Source: Chimonanthus salicifolius
Lineage: Eukaryota > Streptophyta > Magnoliopsida > Laurales > Calycanthaceae
DNA length: 64,000 nt
Reading direction: 5' to 3'
Assembly (NCBI GenBank): GCA_013350335.1
Contig: CM023537.1
Location: 47,428,111-47,492,110, forward strand
A program made the position numbers and the translations under genes. The notes below the pieces were generated by a model, which worked only from the letters and a program-made list of their open reading frames with translations, did no database searches and was not told the DNA's origin. Below, one piece after another: positions 32,391 to 43,829 of the stretch; position 1 is the first letter of the stretch, and every line of letters starts with the position of its first letter.

Positions 32391-35179
32391 ATGTGCAAAT
32401 TTTAAATTTATAAATCTCGCAAGGCACACGAACCATTTAATAATATAACAGTATAATTGTGAGGTCGAACCCAAAGGAAATCCACAAGATATATGCTTAA
32501 AATTAAATTGGTACCTTTAAAAAGATGTGATAATAAGAAATCTAATACATGGAGTTACAATTTTAATTTAGGTCTTAGAAAACCAAAGTTAACACCACTA
32601 TTATCTAACTTATGAATTTAACAAGTCAAGAATCAAATCCATCTTCTTTTTATTAAATTGGTGAAGCATGAATATGCAGTCTCATCTTAATTTAAAATCA
32701 CATGTTTTAAGATCAAAATATCATATCTCCAACCTTAGTTAGGTGAATCTTGAGAGAGATAATTTTTTAATACAAAGAATTACATGAACATACAATAATA
32801 AATTGAACATTTAAAATACAACAAACAAACAAAGAAACTACCATAATAAAAGACTGAAAATAAAATTGCAAGTAAAGTAAATTATAGAATTTAAAAGTGC
32901 AGAATGTAAAGGGTGGTTGTTGGAATTGACTGTTCACCGCCCAAAATATGTAAACAAATACAAAACTTAAATCTAAAATTCATGTAAAAGTCAAAATATC
33001 AATTCATGTCCATCATCAAAGTTAAGAATTTATAAACTTTAGTTTAATAATCAGGCCTTAGTAACTTAGATTCAACATTTACAACCTAAGTCATAACTAT
33101 TTCATGTCCAATTAACTAAATGAAGAATACAAATTTTAAAATCAAATCTAAATAATCATCAAGGAGATATGAAAGTTGGATGTTTCAGGGTTCTAAAGGA
33201 ATGCTTTGTATTTATTTCATGGAAGAATTCAATACAGGCAACATAAATTAAGTACAAGAAAGACAAAATAAAATGAAAATTTACAACTCTTACTTGTAAA
33301 CTCAAAAATAAATGCTTTTGTCTTCTTACCTTTTCTCCCCACCCTTTGGTCCTCTTGAGCTCCTGAACAAATTTAAATTTCATGTTGTGCCAAGTGATCT
33401 ATTTATAGGCTCCTAGGAATGAATAGATGGTTGGGATTAAATCTGGGTTCAAGTTATTAATGGAGGGTTAAGATTGGATCTCACTTCAAGGTGGATGGAT
33501 GAGATTTGAAGTTAAAAGGTTAGGGTTATAGGGCATACACGAATTTGGGTCGCTTGGGATTGAGGTTGGCTTAGTGGCTAAGCAAGGGATAAAGAAAATT
33601 GGAATTTAGGAGAGAAGATAGGGCATGGACGAATTTTGCATGTGCTTAGGGTTTTAATGCAATGCAATGCAATGAATGGATGGGATTTAAAGTTGGAGTG
33701 AATGAATGGATGAGATGAAGTAGATGATGTAGAGGGTTGACCACATAGGGATTTCGAATGAGGTGGACAAGATATGGAAAATCGTGTGGGGTGGAAAGAT
33801 TTGGATGAGGAGGTGTTTTGGGATCATGGGAATGAATCTGGATGGCTTTTGGTCTAAGTGTATGGAGAGATTTTAGTGCTAAAATCGTGTGGAGGTGGAG
33901 ATGAGATGACAAATTCGAATATGGTGGAGATGGATTAGGTGATGAGGTGTATATCATGTGTAAAATTTGAATGGATAGGCGGAGGTGGCTTGGGTTCCAA
34001 GTTAATCTAGATCTAGGGTTTTATGTATGACTGGCTATGATGAAATGGACCTAAATCTAGGGGTATAAATGTATCGGCTGGATAAAAAAAATGTGGCCGA
34101 ATATCGGCTGGTTTCTTTTTTTTTTTTTGAAAAAAAATATCAGTTGTGGGCCCGGTTGATATCTCGGCTGATATTCGTAGGATACGGGTGAATATCGGCC
34201 AATATTTATATTTTTTAATTTTTTTTCAAACAACCTTTATTACTTTTTAAAAATGATTTTTTTTTTTAAAAAAAAGGCACTTAGAATTTCCAAAAAAAAA
34301 ATTTAAGGAGAAAGAAAAATCTCGGTCCGGCCGACTTTTCTATCCCTGCCTAAATCTAATGGCCTACTAATGGATGGATGAGATGAATGATGAAAATGAT
34401 ATGATAATGTATGGAGGGTTAAGATTCTATGGTAACCTAGATGATGGATGGAATGGATGGCCTAGATCTAAGATGATGGATGTATGCAATGGATATGGAA
34501 AGGTGGCTCTAGATTTGACCTAATTTTGATGCATGATATGAATGGTCAAGATTTAAGATAGAGAATGGATGTTGCGGATGACAAGGAGATGAACAAGGCT
34601 TTGGGCGTGTCAATGGGTTATGGACTTGGGTTTTGGACCTATAAATGAGCACATGGGCTTCTAGTGGATCTTAAACTTGAGCTTGAGGACTTGGACCTTT
34701 GTTGGACTTGAAGGGCACAATGGCCTGACCCATTTTGATATGCGCATAAACTGCTTGTGACCTAGCCCAATGATGGCTTGTGAAGCTTAGCATGGCCCAA
34801 TTTTAGTAGATCTCTGGCCCATGGACTTATATCTTCTTCAGACTTCTGCAAGTTTTATCCAATCTTCAATTTCTTGGAATCTAATAACTAATTCACCACT
34901 TATCTAAAAATTATTGGACTAATCTGGACTCTCATAAATGGATCAAGACTAACCAATTTACAATTATATTCCTAAAATGGTGAAATAATTACTGAAATTC
35001 CAATTTAATTTAACTCAATACTTGCAATTATTCTGGGTTTTAGGTTGATTTCCTGATTTCTCCAATTTTTCTCTACAAAACTAAAATAATATTAAATGCA
35101 TCTAATATACACTAAAACGAATGCTAACTAATCTAGATAACAGGAGTAAAAATGTTATTTTTCATGTCTCAACAGGCTC
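32391..35179. mobile_element. solo LTR, family U, TSD GGCTC
   Basis: The LTR (32,396-35,174, 2,779 bp) starts TGTTGATGTGCAAATTT and ends CATGTCTCAACA. The identical 5-mer GGCTC flanks it (32,391-32,395 and 35,175-35,179). No internal domain remains. A hAT-like MITE is nested at 34,058-34,348. The superfamily is unclear. Simple TGGATGGATGA-like repeats occur at 33,660-33,730 and 34,370-34,500; reverse ORFs there are artefacts. Orientation is not established. Confidence 0.85.
34050..34356. mobile_element. GCCGATAT-rich hAT-like MITE, TSD CCTAAATC
   Basis: The element (34,058-34,348, 291 bp) starts TAGGGGTATAAATGTATC and ends TTTTCTATCCCTG, flanked by the identical octamer CCTAAATC (34,050-34,057 and 34,349-34,356). 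The interior has ATATCGGCC motifs and T/A runs. Same family as 5,260-5,449. Confidence 0.85.
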
Positions 35180-35660
35180 CATTAGCAAAATCCCCAAATT
35201 CTAACCAAGGTTTAACCCTAAGTTAGGTCATACAAGTCCAACCCCTAACAAATTCCCAATTTTCACTCACCCGTAGAACCCCAAATCAACATTTTCCAGA
35301 TTTTCATCTCTCCTCTTAAGGTCCTAGCTCAATTTAGGTTCAACCCTTGCTTAATGTAAACCCAAACAACATTTTTTTTTTCTCCTTCCTCCGACTGCAT
35401 TTTCGATTCCAAGCCCCCATTGTTCTTTTCAACCTCCATTCCACTTTTGCGACACGTGTCCAATAACTGGAACCCATGCAAGACCCTCAAACACTTCCCA
35501 CACATGTAAACTTAGTCCATTTATTTAGAATTAAGGAAAAATAAGTGTTGAGTCACTACATCATCACCACTGCATGACAAGAACAAGGTGCCGAGTGTTT
35601 ACAATCATATCATCTGATATCTTGCGAACTATATCTCCCTCCTAAATTGGCAGTGCGTTG
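35180..35660. other. unannotated stretch
   Basis: No coding signal. Cytosine-rich wording such as AACCCTAA and CCAACCCC suggests another decayed repeat, but I cannot place it. Confidence 0.3.
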
Positions 35661-35664
35661 CAAC

Positions 35665-35930
35665 TGCATCATGGCTAATGTTTTAATGTGCTAAAACATT
35701 GTTGTATCAAGTTTTAAATAACGATGTGTGGTTGAACGTTGTGATCTAGATATCATTGAATTTATGAATGAGTTGATTTTCCTACATTGACCAGTTGAAA
35801 AGGCCCCAAATCCCATTTGATACATGTGAAATTCTTTGTGGCACGTGCCGTACAGATTCTTTATTTGGAGTTTTGAAATAGGACGGATGGATTGCTTATG
35901 GGTACATTACTCTACAAAATTTTAAGAGTA
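35665..35930 (+). repeat. dispersed repeat, copy 2 (partner at 1,945-2,330)
   Basis: Homologous to 1,945-2,330 without the MITE present there; see that entry for shared blocks. Confidence 0.6.
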
Positions 35931-36199
35931 GAATCATCAACCTCTCACATAGAGGAACATGGTTTGCCAAAGCTGTTCAATTTGATAATAAAAAAATCAT
36001 CTTTAGCCATTTTTTGTAATATTAAATTGGATATAAAATTCTTTTAGATATGGCTGACATTTAGTATACAACTAATTTGAAAAAAAAAAAATCCTTTCAT
36101 CTTATAAAGCAAATATGGTTGTAAATGCATTATGGCTCAAACTTTATAATATTATAAAAAAATTTAATTCTTTTGATAAATATTTATTATTGTAATTAT
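35931..36199. other. AT-rich stretch
   Basis: No gene or repeat edge seen. Confidence 0.3.
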
Positions 36200-36390
36200 A
36201 AAATCGTAGATTTTTTTTTTGAATTTACGTGTGGGTAATCTCGAGATACCCAGCGTAAAATCCCCATGGTGAATCCACTATCCTTAAGGCACACCAAGGT
36301 TAAACCATGAGGACTCGAATTCACAACCTCTCGCTTCTTGATACAGGAGGCAACCGGTTGAACTATACCAATTTGAGTTAAAATCGTGGA
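36200..36390 (-). mobile_element. tRNA-derived SINE (family 1), intact, with TSD
   Basis: Reverse strand: 36,379 to 36,211, about 169 bp, beginning near TTGGTATAGTTCAACCGG (A-box-like), with GTGAATTCGAGTCCTC (B-box-like) and ending in A10. The direct repeat AAAATCGTAGA/AAAATCGTGGA (36,200-36,210 and 36,380-36,390) flanks it, with one mismatch. It provides the reference for the split copy at 27,819-30,815. Confidence 0.85.
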
Positions 36391-36693
36391 TTTAGGTCTT
36401 ATAAACATCATATATATAAACACTAGACAATAGCACAAGAGGCTTGTGAAAAGACAGAAGAGAAGACAGAAAGGTTCTAACTAGTGAGAAATGTGAACTG
36501 TGGTCAGTGGACGTGTGGACCCTTTCTTTCACTCGTTTCCGAGTTATTTAGCAAAATCTACGAAGACCTAAGTCTAGATTCATTTTTAGCATCTCTACTG
36601 AGATTAGTTGTGGAAACAACCAGGAAACGACCTCCTTTTTCTTATTTTTACACTCACTTTGTTTGTCTATTTTCTTCCTCCATCATCACTTCT

Positions 36694-36707
36694 TTCCTAT
36701 ATAATGC
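36694..36707 (+). promoter_or_regulatory. TATA box of the small gene
   Basis: TATATAA at 36,698-36,704 sits about 104 bp before the ATG at 36,808, the usual layout of a short plant gene with a pyrimidine-rich leader (CTCCAACACTCCC...) beginning about 30 bp downstream. An ACGTG core is found farther upstream near 36,508. Confidence 0.55.
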
Positions 36708-36807
36708 CCTCTCCAACACTCCCTTCTTTCCCCATTATCTCACCAAACAATCCTTCAATAGCCCTTTCAACAGCAGAAAAAAAACCCCTCTTTGGTCCTT
36801 GGGAAAA

Positions 36808-36948
36808 ATGGCAAAGGAAACAAGATTCGTAGAGACATGGATTGAGGTTGCACCAGCTATTCTAATTTCACCCCAGAAGTTATCCAATGCTCCAAAGTTG
36901 TAAACCATTGCTGAGGAGAGCAATGATGAAAGTGAAGAAGACTCATAG
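36808..36948 (+). pseudogene. short acidic-tailed plant protein gene, cut by one stop codon
   Basis: ATG at 36,808 in a good context (AAAAATGGC) opens a frame of 31 codons containing ETWIEVAPAILISPQ and ending SNAPKL, then TAA at 36,901. The same frame continues for 14 codons (TIAEESNDESEEDS) to TAG at 36,946. The acidic tail directly after the TAA suggests the TAA was once a sense codon; GAA to TAA would be one step. The pattern (E-T-W-x-E-V-A-P...S-P, then an acidic tail) recalls a family of small uncharacterised plant proteins I remember only loosely, so I give no name. A TATA box and leader precede it. It may be a recent pseudogene, or a 31-residue product may still be made. The downstream continuation to 37,120 shows no further coding match. 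Confidence 0.45.
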
Positions 36949-37226
36949 TCACTCTCCACAAAGAGTTTTCTTCTCTTTTCCCTCTATCTGTTTTGGTTTT
37001 GATTGTGGGTTTCTAGAGCTGTGGCTAAAGAGCTTGGCTAGAGACTGGATGAATCAAATGGAAGATGGTAGAGATTTGAAATTTTGTATGGCATCTTTGT
37101 ATCAAGTGATTGATATTTAAATGAAATACAGGTCGATTATGAAGCTGAACCATTTCTTTTCTAAACACATCCTTTTTTTCTTTCTTGAATGGATTCATGT
37201 ATGATGAATTTAGTTTTTAGCTAAGA

Positions 37227-37893
37227 AGCACCGATATGGGTAAGCGTACCGGATACGACACGTATCAGATATGAGGATACAACAAATTTTGAAAAACTAG
37301 ATACGAGTGCGGTGGGATACGCTGAATTAAAAATATATATATATATATATATCAACAAGAAATAGAGACTAGTCACGATTTATACATTTTTATTAATTTT
37401 AACTTCTATTTCCATCTTCTATATTTTTTATTCTTTAACAAAAAAATTACCATCGATTAAGCACATACAGAACATAAGTAAGTCTAAATTTTTTGATTAT
37501 GGTAACTATTGTTCTCAACCTCCCCTCTTGATGCAATAGTCTAAAATTAAAATATCAGATGATAAAGAAACTTTATCTTTCAAGAGACTAAAAGCTATTA
37601 GGTTGATAATTTGATATTTTACTTAAACTTTGTCTTTCAAGAGATTAAAGCTATTAGTTGATATTTTTTTTTTTCCTCTTTTCTCCCATGTTGCTGTATC
37701 CAGTGCCGTGTCCAACCTCCCGTGTCCCGTGTCCCGCATGTCCCTCCGTGCCTCCTGCCTTATCCGTGACATATCCATGTTTAAAAAATATTTTATTTAA
37801 TTAGATATATATCTAACACGTATCCGAACCTTATCTGTGTCGGAAACGTACCTGACACGAATATTCGAATGGTTTCGAAGTATTCGTACTTCA
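37227..37893. repeat. GTATCCG/CGGATAC-rich inverted element
   Basis: The left edge GAAGCACCGATATGGGTA and the right edge (reverse complement GAAGTACGAATACTTCG) are inverted relatives. Just inside are CCGGATACGACACGTATC and, on the other side, ACACGTATCCG. The interior is AT-rich with an (AT)n run near 37,329-37,351. A common type of plant non-autonomous DNA element; TSD not found. Confidence 0.55.
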
Positions 37894-38904
37894 TAGGTTT
37901 GGGAAGATATGGAATCTATTAAACATAGAAATTGATATCGAAGTGTAGAAGACACGAGGGTCACCATGTTTTTTGCTCAGGAATCTGACCCTACTTCTTC
38001 TTTTTCACATTTATTTCCACCAGTGAGAGGTTGGCTCACTAAGAGGACAAACTGTTCTTAGATTCAGAACTAAGCGTTCCAAGCTATTCCACAAGGAGCA
38101 TGAGAAAGGTGTGTCCTCTCTAAAGTTAGGACGGCGAGACTTTAATGATTCACTAGGCTCGCAAGAGTTGGGATGTAAAACTTCATTATAATTGAGGATT
38201 CAAGCTATGCAATCTTAGCCTTTTGAATTTGGATTCATTTTTTAAAGTTTAAAATCAAGAGACAGAATAATCCGATAAAATTAAAGCTTTACCCACACGT
38301 TCCTTCTCACATTACATCCGACTATATGGGCCGATGAGCTATTTAAATGGAAACCTAAGTATCTAAGTCTCTGTAAAGAAAGTCACGGAAGAAATTTTTA
38401 TTTTGATGGATCAATTTCACTTGAAAGTGTTAAAATATTAAATTAGCAGGCTCAAGTTTTCCTAGATACTAAATTCAAGTTGTTTTGTGCTAGTGTGTAA
38501 ATTTCTATATGCTTTTGGCCTTTTCTAATGGATTGGTGAACATACTAAACCATTGTTATTCACAACTCTTGTTACTATTCTCTACTCTCCGGTCTTCACT
38601 TTGCCTTCTGTTCTAAATCTAGTTTGCTTTGTGATCTTTACACCATGGGTTTTAATATTAGGACGGCTAATATATCGGCATTGCAATGGTCGACCCTTGC
38701 CTTATTCATATTATTTTGAGTATAAAATAAATTAAACAATCTAAACTCTAGAAGCTAGGGTCGTGCATCCACAATGTAGCAACAATAAATGGCATGTGAC
38801 AACTTAATAGACCTTTATTTACTAATAAAATCATGCCGCATCACAAGTGTATATCCTATCACTTATTTTTTTTTATAAGTAATCACAAAATTAAGTTAAA
38901 AACA
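37894..38904. other. unannotated stretch
   Basis: No supported feature. A 60-codon forward ORF (38,553-38,735) with a hydrophobic translation matches no family I know. Confidence 0.3.
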
Positions 38905-39215
38905 AGGGTTGAAAATTTGCCACGACATATGCCGATATCTCGGCCAAACTTATTCTCTATCATCTTTTTTTCTTTTTTCAAATATTGGCTGGTTTTATTT
39001 TATTTTTTTAAATTTATCTGAATTTTAAAAAACAAAAAAATAGTTTTTTTAAATACTTTTTTTGAAAAAAATACATAATATGGGCCGATATGGCCAAATA
39101 TCAGATATTTTGGGCCGATACGTATTGTAAATATCACCGTTATTTCTTTTGGGAGGCCAATACATTTCCTATCGGCCAATAGGATAATGTATCGGCCGAT
39201 ATTAGCACCCATTAA
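38905..39215. repeat. GCCGATAT-rich repeat element
   Basis: Internal ATATCGGCC/GGCCGATA motifs as in the family at 5,260 and 34,058. The start AAGGGTTGAAAATTTG and the end GATATTAGCACCC look like diverged AGGG/CCCT termini. TSD not resolved. Confidence 0.55.
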
Positions 39216-39288
39216 ATTAGGCTCAAAAATCTAGTTAAACTTTATAGATGCATTAAGCATAATATTTCGGATTTTCTTGTATAGAAAG

Positions 39289-40255
39289 TTTCACGCCCCG
39301 CCTCACCAGGGCCTGAGACGCAAAATGGGTAAGATTTTTTTTTTTCCCCTTTCTAGCACTGAGCACTCATTAAATAGCGGAAGTCTTAACTCAACATTAT
39401 GGGTTTTCTCTATTCTTCAGTCAGAAGTTTAAACACAACATCCCACAGTCTCGGATCCAACCATCACACGGCCGGTTAAGTTCCCACGTAGCTGGAGGGT
39501 TCACAATGGTCCTGCTTAGGCCCCAGCTCCAGTAGACATAACCTACCTAACACCGCGGTATGAGGATACACCACTAGTCAAACTGCAATCTAAAACTTTG
39601 ATTTCCATTTTTCTTAATCCCATAATAAGATGTCACACATGTTTTTCATGTGGACTCAAACATATACCATAACACTCATCATAAACTAATGACACATACC
39701 CATCATAATTGCACATAAGAAAGAAAGTAGTTTTATTATATGTCTATTGTGCCTCAACCGTACACAAATAAAGGTTTATTATATCACAGAGTGTTCATAA
39801 AGACAGTAATTAAATACAACATAAAATTCCCAACTGCAGGGAATATAATAGAGGGCCTCCACCCCTATTGCAGCTAAGGGTTAACCAGTCCTTCCTCATC
39901 CAGGCTCCATGTAACGTAAGGGATGTGAGTTAAACATCCCAGTGAAGAGAGTACAACAGATAATATAGCATATTATCACTCACAAATATGTTATCACTCA
40001 GCATTTTATACACTCAGAAATCATACAGTTTTTCTATGAGAACAACGCCTAACATAGATATTGACAATCCATGCTCTTTCTTTCTCAAAACAATACCCCT
40101 GTCAATGGACAATTGCGGTGCACTCAGGCCGCAAATATGTCCCACACAAGCGACCTTGTTACCGGTCCAAGTGTTCCACACAGGATTTAAATACGCCCTA
40201 CACCGTGGTTATACACAACCCAGTATTGTACCTAGCACGGGGCACTGATGCCAAA
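39289..40255 (+). repeat. Gypsy-type LTR fragment (family X)
   Basis: It starts TTTCACGCCCCGCCTCACC, close to the TGTCACGCCCCG start of many plant Gypsy LTRs, and is cut at 40,255 by the Sirevirus LTR. No 3' continuation is found beyond that element at 53,287, where a different LTR family begins. Confidence 0.5.
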
Positions 40256-41478
40256 TGAAAGTTCCCGGTGGGTTAGAACATGGTTCAAGATTGACCTTAG
40301 AGGAGGGGGGGGTGAATAGGGCAATAACCAATTTTTCCGGTCTTTACAAATTTATTGATTAATTAATAGATATGCAACGTATTAATAATATTAATCAAGG
40401 GATATGTGTTGTGTGATAAGAGAGTGCCAATACTAGAACAATCATACAAAAATAAGACCTAACACCCATAACACAAGATATACAATGGTTTGGTTTAAAA
40501 AAACCTACATCCACTATTGGACTCATCCAACCTTGTGCTATCCCAAATACACTATGTGGGGAATTACGCCCTCACGAATAGAATAGGACTTCCATCTATC
40601 CAATTGAATGAGAATTTCACCCAATCGCCTAAGGTTTTGAAAGGTTCGACCAAACCCGGTCTATGTCCTTATCCCTCTATATTTTAGAGTGGAACGCATT
40701 AAATGCTTTCCAAAGGATAGAAAACGGTCACGCACGATTGATCACACATGCATTGGTGATTGATCGTGGGTTGGTGAATGTATTGGCCTGAGGCTATCCA
40801 GTTTTGGTAGTTCTTTGTCACAACAAGCCTTATCCAGACCCAAGGTGATTGGTCGTACGCCCGATGTGTCGGCCCTTTCCACACGATTGATCCTCCATGA
40901 TCAGCATCTGATTCTTTGTCCAAATCATTTAAGTCCATGTGATTGATCGTATACCCGATTGATTCGGCTCTGTCCCAGCGATACATTGTGAGCACGATTG
41001 TATCGTCCTGAGACTACTGATGATGTTTGACAGACCATTCCAAACCAGAACCTTCATTTTTCCAGACGACGAACCGCTATACCACGATTGATCGTCCCTA
41101 TCAATGGCGATATATCACCGTCACAATGTGTCGTCCTGACAGTAAAATCTATGGTTTTCAATATTAGGTCCATTTTCTGATTTTGGTGTCAAACATCCAC
41201 TAGGCTTACTTAGATTATCTAGATGTGAGATATAAGCCTAGGCAGGGTCATCCTAAGGTGTTGGGTTCCACCTAAAGTCATCTATGGCCAATATACCTTG
41301 AGTGATTGCCATACAAATGGTGATGCTGAATCTTCAACTTGATCTTCCATCTTTGAGTGTTTGATTCAATCCTCATCACATCTTGAGTCTTGTATTCTTG
41401 CTTCAATATTCCGAGGCAAGGCTTCACCTAAGTCATGGAGTTGACAAATAGGTGACTCGACAAGCCGGGGCACTAACA
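40256..41478 (-). mobile_element. 3' LTR of the reverse Sirevirus-type element
   Basis: Reverse strand: TGTTAGTGCCCCGGCTTGTC to ...GGGAACTTTCA, 1,223 bp. The polypurine tract AAAGGGGGAGAT lies directly before its start (41,479-41,490). It carries the C-run block (40,304-40,320) near the end and CACGATTGATCGT-like palindromic motifs between 40,730 and 41,130. Confidence 0.85.
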
Positions 41479-42243
41479 ATCTCCCCCTTTGTCAATTTCC
41501 ATGACAAAAACCTAGAAGCTAATGAATACAGACTCAATGACTTAGCCCAACACATTATACATACACTTGCATAAAATGATACAACAATTATAATTACATA
41601 TTCAAATGAAAAAAGACCTAGACTCTATACTTCAAATGCTTAGCTTGCAAGCTCCATTGTGATCCTGTACAAAGTACATGTACATACAATTCAAACAAGG
41701 TGGAAGCATAGGTCTCCCCCTCAAATGTTAGTCCATAAAGCACAATATACTCTCCCATAACTAATGGCCTAAACCCTTTAAGGCAATGATTAAACTCCCC
41801 CTTAATCATAGACTCTCCTCCTCTAAGCTTATTCTAAGCTTCTTAAATTCTCCTAAAGCTTACTATAAGCTTCAAACATTCACCACTTTTTGTTATAAAT
41901 TGATAAAGGGCTTTTAAGCACTAGTATACCAAATTCATTTGCTTCAATAAGTCCCAATTGTTGGACTAGATGAGGAGAAGGAGGGGCACATGCATTTTAA
42001 AAAATATACTAATTTTGAAATAAAAAAGGTATGCATGCAAGATTAGGGACTCACTCATACAAGGAATATTCCATGAAAGGAGTATATGAGTGAAAAACAT
42101 CATGAACTAAATAAAGCATACACCAATTAAGCACATAGTTCATGAAAGATGATGTATAAAAATTCAACAATACAAGCACATATGCATCAAACAACAAGTT
42201 CATTCAACATAACATATACCAATGAAGAATCATTGAATGAACA
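41479..42243 (-). repeat. Sirevirus polypurine region, reverse strand
   Basis: Read on the reverse strand it holds repeated AGGGGGAG-type tracts (near 41,485, 41,715, 41,790) and the ATGACAAA segment seen in the first element. The outer 170 bp (about 42,070-42,241) are duplicated at 49,928-50,090. Confidence 0.7.
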
Positions 42244-43829
42244 TGTAACGACCCATCTCACTACGAGCATGTTAAACTGATTCAAAGTCCCAAAACCTGT
42301 TCTGATACTATTTGAGGGGCATTTTTTTTTTAAAGGGAGACACTGCTCCCGCAATTCACAGTAACCTCGGGTAACCCACGACTAAACCAATAACCAATAG
42401 TATCAATAAAGTATTAATCATAATTGGAAACAGTAACATCATTCCATTATTACATTCACCCAACTCAATGAAAAGTACACATATCTCAAATACATTAGCA
42501 AGTCCTCAATTGCAAAATGGAACTATGACAAAGTACAAAGCTGTAGCCCTACGCCCAACGTCCAATTGAGGGTCCCGCCGATCCTTCTTCTATGAAATAC
42601 CTATGAGGCAAGGGGTGAGCTCTACAAGCCCAGTGAGGGTAACACATACATCACATATCAATAAGCATACACTGCATATAATCATATGGACACATCAATT
42701 GTAATACCCCAATGTCTCAATGAAATGGATAATTACGAAAATGCCCCTGGATTGATAAATTTATTAATTATGATGTTAAATGAGAAAATGGTGGGGCCCA
42801 TTGTTCAAATTATGACCTTATGAACATAGTATAAGGGTCAATTTATCATGAACGGATAATGTACATCTTATGGGTCAAAATGGTTAATTGGGTCAAAGGG
42901 CCCAATTGGGACCCAATGGGTCATAATGGATTATTTGACCCTTGTGTGAGCTCAAATTTAATGGGGTTAAGCTGAATTGATTGGAAATCAAGTGGAGCAT
43001 AAATAGGTAGGCTTGATGCAATGTGAAAACCAAATGCAAATGGTTAAATCAGCCCATAAATGGGTCATGTTATCAAAACGAGTCAAGGAGCTAAATGGGG
43101 ACCCAATGGGTCAAGTTGACCAAGTTGACCACGGCTGACTGTGTGGGCCCTCAAATGAGCTCAATGGTGAGTGAAATCAGGTTGAGTTGGATTGGAATGA
43201 GTTGCATTTAAATTAAATGGTTGGGTTGACTCAAGTGTAATAAATGTATGGTATTTAATGTGGTGAGTTAAGCCATTGAGTTAGTTGAGTCAAAATGGAA
43301 ATCAAAGGGGCTGTAAAATTAGAGAGTTGAAGGGAATATGAGGAGGTTTTTTGGTCTCAAACAAACCAAAACAAGTCCCACACGTTGGGGACTTGTTATG
43401 GTGGTTTCCATGCAAAATCTTAAATGGAAATGATGTAAATGAGATGAGATTACATGGGGTTGCCAAAGGTTGCATTGGCTGATGCCAATGGGTGTCTTGG
43501 TTGTGCCAAGTGACCCTTTGGTTTAATCAAGAATTTATGAGGAAATTGAGAGGTCATAGTGGCTGATTTACAAAAGAGGCAAACCCCACTCATGGCCGAA
43601 TTTCACTTTGCAAACACCTTAGAAATCCATCTCTCTCCCTCTCTCCAAACAATTTCTCTTGGCTGAACCAGTTGCTGTGTTTCACCATAAGATCAAGCAC
43701 CATTTCGGCAAGGGATTAAGGAAGAAGGAAAGAAAGGAAGCAAGGGGGAAGAAGCAAGGAAATTGGTAAGTTTTTACATAAGTGTTTAGTTAAATAAAGG
43801 TGTAGAATGGAGTATGATTTGGCCATTGC

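Noticed and set aside
33646..33957. 103-codon reverse ORF rich in His, Pro, Leu
   Set aside because: Derived from TGGATGA-like simple repeats in solo LTR U.
42244..42312. full Gypsy 3' LTR end at GGGTCGTTACA
   Set aside because: The primer-binding-like TAGTATCAGAAC lies before it, so the 55 bp after it are internal DNA or a deletion joint; I could not define a second LTR.
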